Assembly (NCBI GenBank): GCA_020248405.1
Contig: JADCHQ010000046.1
Location: forward strand, 1-33,360
Direction: 5' to 3'
Source of the DNA: Rhodocyclaceae bacterium
GTDB lineage: Bacteria > Pseudomonadota > Gammaproteobacteria > Burkholderiales > Ga0077523
DNA length: 33,360 nt
The notes beneath the pieces are model-generated. The model searched no databases. It had not been told where the DNA came from and saw only the letters and a program-made list of their open reading frames with translations. The translations under genes were made by a program, and so were the position numbers. Positions 7,901 to 16,228 of this stretch are shown here, piece after piece (position 1 is the stretch's first letter; each line of letters begins with the position of its first letter).

Positions 7901-9136
7901 TCAGCCGGCGTTCTCGCTCTGCGCCCAGTTCGCCATGAGGGTGTTGGAAGGCAGGGTCTCGTCGATGAGCTTGCGGGCCGTCTCGATGCCCGCCACGGGC
8001 AAACCCTTCGGGTCGAGCAGACCGATCTGCACCAGCACACTCGCCTGATCCCAGTAGATGTGCTCGTTGTGGAGCTTGTCGCCGCGGAACTTGACGATGG
8101 CCACCAGCGGGATCTCCACGCGCCGGCCCGTGGGCGCCACCCCGGGCAGCATCCAGTCGATCTCCATGTCGTGGGTGAAGCAGAACAGCATCTCGTCCAC
8201 CACGATGCCCTCACCGATGGTGCGGGAGATCGGAATGAGGGTGGTGTCCTTCGGGGTCTTGGGGATGAAGTGGTGCTTGTAGAAACGCTTCAGGTGCCGG
8301 TAACCCACCCCGCCGGTCATGGTGGGGATGTGGTTCACGTAGGGCTCGGCCACCATGGTGGCCATGGTGGCATCCACATCGCGGGTGGCAAATTCGTACT
8401 CGCAGTGCTTGTCCCACAGGGCCGAGAAATCGAAATGCGGCCCCATGGTGCGGCGGAACAGCGCGATGGAGCGGTGGTGGGCCATCAGCGCCGAGGGCTT
8501 GTGGTAGTGCGGCGAGGGCGGCCGCGCGAAGGCGTGGTCCACGCCGGGATAGACGTGGATCTCCACGTCGTGCCGGCCCTTGAACGCGGCACGGATACGG
8601 TCCACGGTTTCCATGGGGGCGTACTTGTCTTCCGCGGCGAAGTGCAGCGCCAGCGGCACCTTCACGGCCGCGGCCTCGCCCAGGTACTGGTCGATGGTGA
8701 CGCCGTAGTAGCCCACGGCGCAGTCCACGCCCGAGCGCGCCGCCGCCAGGAAGGCGAGCCGCCCGCCCAGGCAGAAGCCCAGCGCGCCCACCTTGCCGGC
8801 CACTTCCGGCATGGCCCGCAGGGCCGCCACCGTGGCGGTGATGTCGGACATGCCGCGATCGGTGTCGAACTTGCCGAAGAGCTCGAAGGCTTTCTGCCAG
8901 TCGGTGTCGCTGTAGCCCAGCTCGATGCCGGGCTGGATGCGCCAGAACAGGTCCGGCGCCACCACCACGTAGCCCTCCTCCGCGTAGTAGTCGGCCACCT
9001 CGCGGATGTAGGCATTGACGCCGAAGATCTCCTGGCACAGCACGATGCCCGGACCCTTGCCGGATTTGGGCACGGCCTTGTAGGCCTTGAACTTGCCGCC
9101 GTCGGCTGCGTTGATTTCGATCCAGGTGCCCGCCAT
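7901..9136 (-). CDS. Dienelactone hydrolase fused to an NTF2/SnoaL-like domain
   Basis: The 411-residue protein has an N-terminal alpha/beta-hydrolase of the dienelactone hydrolase family (about 1-230). Its triad is Cys122 in GFCLGG, Asp170 in AAEDKYAP and His201 in GVDHAF, with Glu36 in QEIFG as in DLH enzymes. From about residue 238 an NTF2/SnoaL-like fold follows, the type found in small polyketide cyclases and ketosteroid isomerases. Stand-alone DLH proteins are about 235 residues, so this is a two-domain fusion. The ATG at 9136 is chosen over the longer open frame because AAGGAG sits six bases upstream and homology starts there. The hydrolysed substrate is unknown; no aromatic-degradation genes are nearby. 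Confidence 0.85.
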   Translation of the reverse strand: MAGTWIEINAADGGKFKAYKAVPKSGKGPGIVLCQEIFGVNAYIREVADYYAEEGYVVVAPDLFWRIQPGIELGYSDTDWQKAFELFGKFDTDRGMSDITATVAALRAMPEVAGKVGALGFCLGGRLAFLAAARSGVDCAVGYYGVTIDQYLGEAAAVKVPLALHFAAEDKYAPMETVDRIRAAFKGRHDVEIHVYPGVDHAFARPPSPHYHKPSALMAHHRSIALFRRTMGPHFDFSALWDKHCEYEFATRDVDATMATMVAEPYVNHIPTMTGGVGYRHLKRFYKHHFIPKTPKDTTLIPISRTIGEGIVVDEMLFCFTHDMEIDWMLPGVAPTGRRVEIPLVAIVKFRGDKLHNEHIYWDQASVLVQIGLLDPKGLPVAGIETARKLIDETLPSNTLMANWAQSENAG

Positions 9137-9380
9137 GAGACGCTCCTTACCCTTCTGAACGGTTGCATGCCGCCGGGCAAGCCCCGGCGCGAGAGGCGGC
9201 TTGTACCGCGCGGCGCTTCGACAAGTCAATCCGGCCGCCTTGACAGAGCGCCAGGGAACCCAATGGATTGAATCAGCGTTCCGGGCAGCCCGTCCGGGCC
9301 AACCCCGCCGCCCGCCTTGCGCCTTGCATTTACCCACCCGAGGTAGAACAACATGACCGCCCGTTCCCGCCGCCGTTTCT
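9137..9380. other. Intergenic region between hydrolase and flippase fusion genes
   Basis: No gene supported. The minus strand of 9226-9356 has a short open frame of 42 codons without a recognisable product. Its sequence style resembles the dispersed intergenic repeats common in GC-rich betaproteobacteria, but no second copy exists in this window. Confidence 0.3.
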
Positions 9381-12257
9381 TCAGGCTCCGTCCGCGCTGG
9401 CCACCGCCTGACGGGTGATGCGATGCCACTGCAGACCTGCGATCACCAGAAGCAGAGCGATGGCCCCGAGCACGGCGACGACATCCCCAGTGGCCTGCGC
9501 GAGGAACAGTAGCGCCAGCCCCAGCCATGCGCCGAGAAGCAGGCCGAGGGCATCGCGCGACAACCCTATCGCGCCGCGCGCAAGGAATAACAACACCATG
9601 CACGCGGTAGCAGCACCCGCCACTGCGGCCACGCCGATCCCGTCTACCCCCAGCGCCTGAGCCAGCAGCAGACCGGCCCCGAAATTCACCACGAAGCCCA
9701 CCCCTGCCGCCAGGGTCACGCGCCACGCTGCACCCGACACTGCCGCCACCTTGAGCACGATAGCGGTGCACACGACGAAAGGCAGTTGCAGCGCGCCAAG
9801 GCGCAACAGCCCCGCGAGTTGCCGTGCCTGATCGGCACTCACCGTACGGCCGGAGATCACAGCCAGCGACACCGGTTCCGCCACGGCGCTGACCATCAAC
9901 GCGCACACCACCGCTAGCCACGATCCGAGCGCCAGCAGGAAGAACGCGTCCGAGCGCAGTCGAGCCGACTGGCGCTGCGCCACCAGGGTGGCGAGATGCG
10001 GCAGGACCACGGCGCCGATCGCGAAGCTCGCCGTCGTCGTCAGCACCTGCACCAGCTTACTGGCGAACGCCCAGGAGGGGGCTGCATCACCGCCAAGCGA
10101 CCCGGCAAACGCGAAGTTCAGCGGCACCGCTGCCGCGGAAAACAGCGCCGCCAGGACCAGGGAAACGTAGTTCTGCGCGGCGCGACGCATGGCCGCATCC
10201 CAGCGAGGTGGCGCCGGCACCAGGGCAATACCCTCACGCGCCGCAGCCCACGCCACGATGGCCACGTTTGCTGCCATGCCGACGAGCATGCCGGCGATCG
10301 CGGCGTGGATGCCCAGCCTCTGCTCCAGCAGGAGCAACACGAGGACCGTGCTCACTGCGGCCGCCAGTTGGCCGACGGCAACGATGCGTGACTTCTGCCG
10401 CAGGTTGAGCAATGCGCCGCCAATGACCGTCCACCCCGAAAACACCAGGAACGGCGTGCACCAGCGCAGCATCCCGGCTGCTTCCCGCCGCGTGTCTGGG
10501 CCGGCGGAGGACAAAACGAGTCCCATCACCGCCTCGGCCCATACGAGGAGGGCGCCTCCGAGCAACGCGAAAAACAAACCCGACGTACCGAGGAATACCT
10601 GCGCTTGCCTGCGCTGCTCGGCGACGTCCAGCCGCACCAACGGTCCGGTCAGTGCATCAGCCATGGGCGCCGAGAACGCCGCAAAAAGGAACATCGGCAC
10701 CATCGACGCAGCAAAAAAAGCCGCCAGCGAGGGGGTGAGCCCGTTTGAGCTCACCAGCACCAGGTCCCGTATCAGGAAGCCGACAAGCGTGAAAACCCAC
10801 AGCAGTAGCACCACACTGCCGTCTGCAGCCACCCGCGTCATGGCGCTTGTGGCTGTACCCGCACCCGACGCCGAAGACGCTTCGGCGCTGCGGGCGGCGT
10901 TGCGCTCGGCCGCCTTCAGCAGCGTGCCGAAGATGCGGGCCCAGCCCATGGCGCCCTGCAGCATCAGCAGCATCCAGACACCGTAGCGCATGCGATACAG
11001 GGTCCCGACCACGGGCTGGGCGTAAGCAATGGGGAGGAGCACCACCAGGCTGAAGGCGAGCAGGGCCAGCATCGCAGGCCGCGGGCGACGCAGCAGCATC
11101 AGCAGGGCACCAGGTAGAAAGAGATACCAGACCAGAGTCTCGACCGCGCCCACCACGCGTATCGGCGTCGGGCGATCCACCCACATGTCTGGAAAGGGTG
11201 CGAACAGCGCAACCTGCAGGGTCCGCGGCACAAGCGCGAGTGCCTGCGAGGCGTTGCGCGGCAGCGCATCACCGTTCACCAAGGATCCTGCCGTCTGCGC
11301 ATAGTAAACGAACCCGGCTCGGGTGGCGGACAGACGACGCGCCACGTCGTCGATGACCTCCGGGAGCTGCGGCGTCGCCTCCCAAGTCCAGGAAGTCTCA
11401 TGCAGCACCGGGACGCTGGCGGCCTCACTCCGCAGTTGCAACACATCATGCCGGGGCAGCGCGGCCGCCAGGATGCCCACCACCAGGGTCGGCAACCACG
11501 GCTGCGACCACGATGCGCGATGACCATCGGGTCCCCGCCCACCGCGTACTGCCATCGCCACCGTCCACGCCAGCGTACCCAGCAGCAGCCCTGCAGCCAG
11601 GATTTGCACCAGATAGCTGCGCACCGCCGCCACCAGCAGCCCCCCCACCACGCAAGCCATAACGGCCCGCAGCCAGCGACTCGCCTCCGGCCGCGCAGGG
11701 CCCATGCACCCCGTCCAGGCGTGGACGATCATTAGCGTGCCGGCGATGGCGAAGGCATCCTTGTGGTTCTGCCCATACCACTGTAGCGCGGACGGAAACA
11801 GCGCGAAGGCGACAGCCGTCAGCAGGCCGCCGATGCGGCCGACCGGCCCCGGCCAGAGCCGCGCCCCGATGGCATAGAGCAACATGGCCGACAAGGCGTG
11901 GAAGGCACAGGTGACGGGCAGGAACCACGCGGGCTCCGGGCCGAACAGCGTGTACACCGCCGCCAGCCACTTGACATTCCCGCTGACCGCGTCGAAATGG
12001 AACAGGTGCAGGGCACCCCAGCCCTGGACTGCCACCGCGGCGGCCAGCTTCACCGCCTCTTGGTGGAAGTGCACCGCATCATTCGTGAGCAGACCCTGAC
12101 CGGCGTGCAGGGCGGGCATGCGCGGCAGGATAAGCTTCTGGAATGTCAGCGCGACGACCAGCGCGTAGGCATAGGAGAGAAGCCATACCCAGCCCATGCG
12201 CGGAAATCCGAGTTGTCTCGCCCCGCCGCCCGGGAGTACCACCCGGTCTGTGCCCAC
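9381..12257 (-). CDS. Fusion of a GT-C/polymerase-like membrane half and a MurJ/MviN-type flippase half
   Basis: A 958-residue, very hydrophobic protein. The first 460 residues form a multi-pass region with large soluble loops, reminiscent of GT-C glycosyltransferases or O-antigen/EPS polymerases (a short polar stretch WYGQNHKDA between helices). After a polar Ala/Ser linker (about 450-475), the remaining 480 residues form a MATE/MurJ-like set of about 12-14 helices starting near GFLIRDLV. MurJ-type proteins flip lipid-linked sugars. The GTG at 12257 is chosen because GAAGGGGGG lies just upstream; an ATG at 12197 that begins closer to the first helix is an alternative. The longest open frame starts at 12407 but that stretch does not look like protein. 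No other polysaccharide genes are in the window. Cargo unknown. Confidence 0.72.
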   Translation of the reverse strand: MGTDRVVLPGGGARQLGFPRMGWVWLLSYAYALVVALTFQKLILPRMPALHAGQGLLTNDAVHFHQEAVKLAAAVAVQGWGALHLFHFDAVSGNVKWLAAVYTLFGPEPAWFLPVTCAFHALSAMLLYAIGARLWPGPVGRIGGLLTAVAFALFPSALQWYGQNHKDAFAIAGTLMIVHAWTGCMGPARPEASRWLRAVMACVVGGLLVAAVRSYLVQILAAGLLLGTLAWTVAMAVRGGRGPDGHRASWSQPWLPTLVVGILAAALPRHDVLQLRSEAASVPVLHETSWTWEATPQLPEVIDDVARRLSATRAGFVYYAQTAGSLVNGDALPRNASQALALVPRTLQVALFAPFPDMWVDRPTPIRVVGAVETLVWYLFLPGALLMLLRRPRPAMLALLAFSLVVLLPIAYAQPVVGTLYRMRYGVWMLLMLQGAMGWARIFGTLLKAAERNAARSAEASSASGAGTATSAMTRVAADGSVVLLLWVFTLVGFLIRDLVLVSSNGLTPSLAAFFAASMVPMFLFAAFSAPMADALTGPLVRLDVAEQRRQAQVFLGTSGLFFALLGGALLVWAEAVMGLVLSSAGPDTRREAAGMLRWCTPFLVFSGWTVIGGALLNLRQKSRIVAVGQLAAAVSTVLVLLLLEQRLGIHAAIAGMLVGMAANVAIVAWAAAREGIALVPAPPRWDAAMRRAAQNYVSLVLAALFSAAAVPLNFAFAGSLGGDAAPSWAFASKLVQVLTTTASFAIGAVVLPHLATLVAQRQSARLRSDAFFLLALGSWLAVVCALMVSAVAEPVSLAVISGRTVSADQARQLAGLLRLGALQLPFVVCTAIVLKVAAVSGAAWRVTLAAGVGFVVNFGAGLLLAQALGVDGIGVAAVAGAATACMVLLFLARGAIGLSRDALGLLLGAWLGLALLFLAQATGDVVAVLGAIALLLVIAGLQWHRITRQAVASADGA

Positions 12258-12549
12258 CGCGCCCCCCTTCCGCAACCACCCGCATGACCTCCAGCGAGCG
12301 AGCAGGCACTTCACATGACTTTTCCAGAGAGCCGATATCGTATTCCCCGTGCCTCGAACAGGCAAGGATGCGCCGCTAGGCGCACCCCCCTCGCAGTGAC
12401 AATGCAAGCACGGCTTCTGCCCGGATAAGCCTGCACCGGCAGCGTCCTGGCGCCCCCAGGCGGGCGCTGGGCGAGCACGCTCCTCGGTTCTGCTGCAGAA
12501 CCGTGGCCGTGGTCTTCCCGGATGAGGCTGCGTGATCGAGCGGCCACTC
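12258..12549. other. Intergenic region upstream of the flippase fusion
   Basis: No gene recognised. It contains a perfect hairpin TGCGCC-GCTA-GGCGCA at 12369-12384 and, on the minus strand, CACTGCGAGG-like sequence typical of degenerate dispersed repeats. A promoter for the minus-strand gene presumably lies here but was not assignable. Confidence 0.3.
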
Positions 12550-12856
12550 CTGCGCCGCTGCGCGCGGCGGCGCCCGCGCGGGCAGGCCCAGGTGCGTAAG
12601 AATCCTCACGATCACCACCGGCTTTTCGGTCACGGCGCGGATCCTCAGCAAACCCCGCACGCAGCTTCGCGTTCGAGGCGGGCTCCCCGTGAAAGCGGAT
12701 CAAGTGCAGCCGCAGGCGCGGCACCAGCGCCGCCATGCGCTGCACGCCCTTCTCTTCCACCCGATAGCCTGTACGCGTGAGCAGCTCCATCAGACGCGCG
12801 ATGCTCTTCTCAAGCAGGCTCGCGAGCTCAACACCGCTGGGAGCACGCGCCTCGGC
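12550..12856 (-). pseudogene. IS91-family transposase remnant with internal deletions
   Basis: Three pieces of an IS91 transposase C-terminal half can be read on the minus strand. First comes a linker-like ARLMELLTRTGYRVEEKG. This jumps directly to MAALVPRLRLHLIRFHG, where intact relatives carry about 100 more residues. After NAKLRA near 12655 the frame shifts by one and resumes with EKPVVIVRILTHLGLP ARAPPRAAA, the typical C-terminal end, with another 40-50 residues missing. A stop (TAG, 12857-12859) closes the frame upstream. The recognition rests on remembered family sequence, not on a search. It is dead debris and suggests past insertion between the flippase and hicBA genes. Confidence 0.7.
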
Positions 12857-13413
12857 CTAGCCGGCTCTGCAACCAGCCACCTCGACGCCCTGTTCGGCGA
12901 CACTTTCACGAGTCCCCGCTCCGAGGTCGTCACCTATTCCCAACCCGCCCGCTCGCTCTCCCGCCGCCAACTTGACGCCTTCGCCCGCGGCAGAGTCACC
13001 TTCGAGGGCCCTGAGTCGTCCTGTACACGAGCACTGGCGACTGGGGCGCGGGGTCCACCTTCGTTGCTGATCGTTGCACTGCCTGTCACCCTCCCGGCCA
13101 TTGCTAAGTAGCAGCGCGCCCTGGGCTTCAACCGGCGCCCCAACCGCGTGTGGAACAACGTCCACCGGCCGCTCATCCCGGGGCGCCTCGGCTGGAAGGA
13201 TAGCCCGCGCAGCCGACGCCAGCAGGTCGCTGCAGCCTTCCTGGGCCACATGGGTGCGCGCTCCAGCCTCCGCCCGAAGCGGAACAACCCGGACGCGCTT
13301 ACCGCGTTCGCCGAAGCGCCGCAGGCGCCGCGACGCTTGTCTCAGTCTCCGGCCCTGCGCCCCCATGGGGATGCCGGAACTAAGTTCGCCGTTGCAATCG
13401 TGCGATACGAGGT
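12857..13413. other. Unrecognised stretch between IS91 remnant and hicB
   Basis: About 560 bases with no supported gene. Open frames exist on both strands because of the high GC, but none has a plausible protein composition or a recognisable motif. It may hold the decayed 5' part of the IS91 element, but I could not read any piece of it. Confidence 0.4.
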
Positions 13414-13629
13414 GTGCCTGTGCGGAACTATTCAGCTGTAATTGAGCGTGACCCGCAGACAGGTCTGTTCGTCGGGTATGTGCCCGGTTTCCCGGGCGCG
13501 CACTCGCAAGGCGCCAGCCTCGACGAACTGAACGCGAATCTTCGCGAGGGTCTCGAAATGCTTCTCGAAGACGGGGAACCAGCTCTCGATTTGGATTTCA
13601 TGGGCGTCCAGGCCGTTGTGGTTGCGTGA
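13414..13629 (+). CDS. hicB: HicB-family antitoxin
   Basis: A 71-residue protein of the compact HicB type: a partial RNase-H-like fold beginning VRNYSAVIERDPQTGLFVG, then the conserved PGFPGAHSQGASLDEL turn and an ANLREGLEMLLED helix. It has no C-terminal DNA-binding domain, as in short HicB proteins. Its role is to bind and silence the HicA mRNA interferase. The start is a GTG at 13414; a second in-frame GTG two codons later is equally possible. The hicA-like gene starts three bases after the stop, giving the hicB-hicA order. Confidence 0.8.
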   Translation: MPVRNYSAVIERDPQTGLFVGYVPGFPGAHSQGASLDELNANLREGLEMLLEDGEPALDLDFMGVQAVVVA

Positions 13630-13632
13630 GCG

Positions 13633-13800
13633 GTGGGTAACGTCCTGGTACTCAAACCCGCGTCGGTTGTGGCCATCCTGTTCAGGGTGGGGTTTGCGGA
13701 GGTCCGGCAAGGCGGGTCACACAAGCAGAGCCGGGACGCACGGGCTGGCGGCCACGGCGAACCCCGCCGCGACACGGGCCGCGCCCCGTTTTGGCGCCGG
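13633..13800 (+). pseudogene. hicA: HicA-family toxin gene, apparently frameshifted
   Basis: From the GTG at 13633 the frame reads LVLKPASVVAILFRVGF then VRQGGSHKQSRD, matching the first two-thirds of HicA, including the catalytic GSHK histidine at 13720-13722. HicA normally continues with a DGRxTTVPxHxGxDI segment. Here that is lost in frame: a one-base shift near 13738-13742 gives GLAATANPAATRAAP, a weak echo of it, and the usual C-terminal helix is absent. The in-frame reading runs on to 14034 as unlikely sequence overlapping the next operon's leader. I infer a broken toxin with a surviving antitoxin; a sequencing error is an alternative. Confidence 0.55.
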
Positions 13801-13840
13801 GGTACTTGCACCGCACTGTTTCGATGCGCCCCCCCCGGAT

Positions 13841-13864
13841 GCACGGGGTGCGCGTCGCCGCGCA
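13841..13864. promoter_or_regulatory. Dyad symmetries upstream of the sigma-54 promoter
   Basis: Two adjoining dyads, GCAC-GGG-GTGC (13841-13851) and TGCGCG-TCGC-CGCGCA (13849-13864), lie 40-65 bases before the -24 element. An activator site is expected upstream of a sigma-54 promoter. However, the half-site spacing does not match the NtrC consensus (GCAC-N7-GTGC), and the distance is short, so the assignment is tentative. Confidence 0.25.
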
Positions 13865-13903
13865 ATGTGTTCTTTCAGTTCAGGAAATGCCGCTGCCATG
13901 CCA

Positions 13904-13921
13904 TTGGCACGGGGGTTGCGC
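13904..13921 (+). promoter_or_regulatory. Sigma-54 (RpoN) promoter of the amide/urea-oligomer operon
   Basis: The sequence TTGGCACGGGGGTTGCGC carries the -24 GG at 13906-13907 and the -12 GC at 13918-13919, exactly ten bases apart. It fits the consensus TGGCAC-N5-TTGC completely. It lies about 70 bases upstream of the first gene of the operon. Sigma-54 dependence implies an enhancer-binding activator, most simply NtrC under nitrogen limitation. Confidence 0.8.
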
Positions 13922-13991
13922 TTAAGTGCGCGCCGCGTCTCCTGAGGCGCGCACCGTCCGCCTCGCGAACCCAACCTGGAGTGCCAACGTC

Positions 13992-15116
13992 ATGTCCCAC
14001 GATCTGCACAACCGTTCCCGCCGCACGGCGCTGAAGACCCTCGCCGCGGGCGCCGCCGCCACCGCCGCCTCGCCGCTGTGGCTGCCGCGCGCCTTCGCGG
14101 CCGACTTCGTGGTGGGCGTCATTTATGTAGGCCCCAAGGACGACTACGGCTACAGCCAGGCCCAGGCCCAGGCCGCCGCGGCCATCAAGAAGATGCCGGG
14201 CGTGAAGGTGATCGAGCAGGAAAAGGTGGCCGAAACCACCGACGTGCAGAAGGTCATGGCCTCCATGATCGAGGAGGACGGCGCCAAGCTGGTGTTTCCC
14301 ACCTCGTTCGGCTACTTCGACCCGCACATGCTCAAGATGGCCGAGAAGTACCCGCAGGTGCGCTTCGCCCACTGTGGCGGCCTGTGGACCGAAGGCAAGC
14401 ACCCGAAGAACACCGCCAGCTACTTCGGCTACATCGACGAGTGCCAGTACCTCAACGGCGTGTGCGCGGGCCACGCCACCAAGAGCAAGAAGCTCGGCTT
14501 CATCGCCGCCAAGCCCATTCCCCAGGTGCTGCGCAACATCAACGCCTTCACCCTGGGCGCCAAGAGCGTGAAGCCTGACATCACCACGCAGGTCATCTTC
14601 ACCGGCGACTGGCTGCTGCCGGTCAAGGAGGCCGAGGCCGCCAACAGCCTCATCGACCAGGGTGTGGACGTGATCACCATGCACGTGGACAGCCCCAAGG
14701 TGGTGGTGGAGACCTGCGAGCGGCGCGGCATCCATGTGTGCGGTTACCACGCCGACCAGTCCGCCCTGGCGCCCAAGGGCTACCTCACGGGCGCGGAATG
14801 GAACTGGCTCACGCCCTACACCACCCACGTGAAGGACGCCATGGCGGGCAAGCCGCTCAACAACTTCCTGCGCGGCGGGCTCAAGGAGGGCTTCGTCAAG
14901 CCCTCGCCCTACGGCAAGGCGGTGAGCGAGGGCGCGCGCAAGCAGGCCGATGCCATCAAGGCGCAGATGATGAAAGGCGATTTCGCCATCTTCAAGGGCG
15001 AACTCAAGGACAACACCGGCAAAGTGGTGGTGCCGGCCGGCACCGTGCACAAGCAGACCGACGTGGTGCTCGAGCAGATGAACTGGCTGGTGGCCGGCGT
15101 CATCGGCAAGGTCTGA
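13992..15116 (+). CDS. BMP-family ABC transporter substrate-binding protein, Tat-exported
   Basis: A 374-residue periplasmic binding protein of the BMP/PnrA family, the receptor for ABC importers otherwise known for nucleosides and purines. The N-terminus has a twin-arginine signal (SRRTALK at 9-15), a hydrophobic stretch and an AFA-AD cleavage site after residue 36. The mature part opens with FVVGVIYVGPKDDYGYSQA, where BMP proteins have a 'D-x-G-(F/Y)-(N/S)' ligand loop. The ATG at 13992 is preferred to the longer frame from 13926, because GGAG lies about ten bases upstream and the Tat signal begins there. It is the first gene after the sigma-54 promoter. Its neighbours suggest a linear amide or urea oligomer as ligand rather than a nucleoside. 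Confidence 0.88.
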   Translation: MSHDLHNRSRRTALKTLAAGAAATAASPLWLPRAFAADFVVGVIYVGPKDDYGYSQAQAQAAAAIKKMPGVKVIEQEKVAETTDVQKVMASMIEEDGAKLVFPTSFGYFDPHMLKMAEKYPQVRFAHCGGLWTEGKHPKNTASYFGYIDECQYLNGVCAGHATKSKKLGFIAAKPIPQVLRNINAFTLGAKSVKPDITTQVIFTGDWLLPVKEAEAANSLIDQGVDVITMHVDSPKVVVETCERRGIHVCGYHADQSALAPKGYLTGAEWNWLTPYTTHVKDAMAGKPLNNFLRGGLKEGFVKPSPYGKAVSEGARKQADAIKAQMMKGDFAIFKGELKDNTGKVVVPAGTVHKQTDVVLEQMNWLVAGVIGKV

Positions 15117-15126
15117 CGGGTCTTTC

Positions 15127-16227
15127 GTGGAAGCCGTGGCCGCGCTGCCGGCGAACGCCGGCACGCGGGCTCCCCTTGCCTCCGATGCCGTGCGGCGCGC
15201 CGCCGAGGGCTTGCTCATTCCCCTCGGGGCGCTGGCCGTCTCCATGTTGCTGTTCGGCGTGTTCGTGCTCGTCCTGGGCAAGGATCCGATCGCGGTCTAC
15301 CAGCTCATATGGAAGGGCGCTTTTTCCACTTCCTTCGCCTGGCAGAACACCCTGCAGCGGGCCGCGCCGCTGATTCTCACGGCGCTGTGCGTGGCCATTC
15401 CCGCACGGGCCGGCCTGATCGTCATCGGCGCGGAGGGCGCGCTGGTGCTGGGCGGCCTGGCCGCGGCGGTGAGCGGCCACCTGCTGTCGGGGCACGCGCC
15501 GCTCGCCGTGCAACTGGCCATGGCCCTGGCGGCCATGACGACGGGCGCGGCGTGGATCGCCCTGGCCGGCGGTCTGCGCCACTTTCGCGGCGTCAACGAA
15601 ACCATCGGCAGCCTGCTGCTCACCTACATCGCCATTGCGCTGTTCAATCACTTCGTCGAAGGCCCTTTGCGCGATCCCGCGAGCCTGAACAAACCTTCCA
15701 CCATGCCCATTGACGAGGCCAGCATGGTGGGCAACCTGCCGGGCCTGGACGTGCATTGGGGCCTGGTTTTCGGCGTTGTCTTCTGCCTGGCCTGCCACGT
15801 GCTGGTCCGCCACACCGTGGCCGGCTTCGCGCTGCGCGTGGTGGGCGGCAACGTGCGCGCCGCGCGGCTCGCGGGGCTTCCGGTGGGAGCGCTCATCCTC
15901 GGCAGTTGCGCCGTTGGCGGGGCCGCGGCCGGACTGGCCGGCATGGTGGAGGTGGCGGCGGTGCACGGCAGCGCCAACGCCTCGCTGATCGCCGGCTATG
16001 GCTACGCCGGCATCCTGGTGGCCTTCATCGCACGCCACAATCCCCTCGCCATCGTGCCCGTGGCCATCCTGGTGGGCGGCATCAACGCCAGCGGCAGCAT
16101 CCTGCAGCGGCGCCTCGACCTGCCCGATGCCACCGTGCTGGTGCTGCAGGGCATCGCCTTCATGGCGATCCTGGCGGCGGAAACGCTCTACGGGCGCGCG
16201 CGCCTGTTCCAGCCCCGGGGCGCCTGA
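15127..16227 (+). CDS. ABC transporter permease (BMP/nucleoside type), subunit 1
   Basis: A 366-residue inner-membrane permease of the branched-chain/nucleoside-type BPD family, with about nine or ten hydrophobic segments after a 30-residue cytoplasmic N-terminus. Typical family stretches are IPARAGLIVIGAEGAL and GYGYAGILVAFIARHNP. It begins with GTG at 15127, ten bases after the binding-protein stop, and ends one base before the next permease. Such importers use two different permeases with one double ATPase, all present in this operon. Confidence 0.9.
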   Translation: MEAVAALPANAGTRAPLASDAVRRAAEGLLIPLGALAVSMLLFGVFVLVLGKDPIAVYQLIWKGAFSTSFAWQNTLQRAAPLILTALCVAIPARAGLIVIGAEGALVLGGLAAAVSGHLLSGHAPLAVQLAMALAAMTTGAAWIALAGGLRHFRGVNETIGSLLLTYIAIALFNHFVEGPLRDPASLNKPSTMPIDEASMVGNLPGLDVHWGLVFGVVFCLACHVLVRHTVAGFALRVVGGNVRAARLAGLPVGALILGSCAVGGAAAGLAGMVEVAAVHGSANASLIAGYGYAGILVAFIARHNPLAIVPVAILVGGINASGSILQRRLDLPDATVLVLQGIAFMAILAAETLYGRARLFQPRGA

Positions 16228-16228
16228 G

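Noticed and set aside
12689..13111. 140-codon plus-strand open frame over the IS91 remnant
   Set aside because: The minus strand holds recognisable IS91 transposase blocks here, and the plus-strand product has no motif.
13841..13851. NtrC enhancer site
   Set aside because: The half sites are three bases apart instead of the seven in the known consensus.
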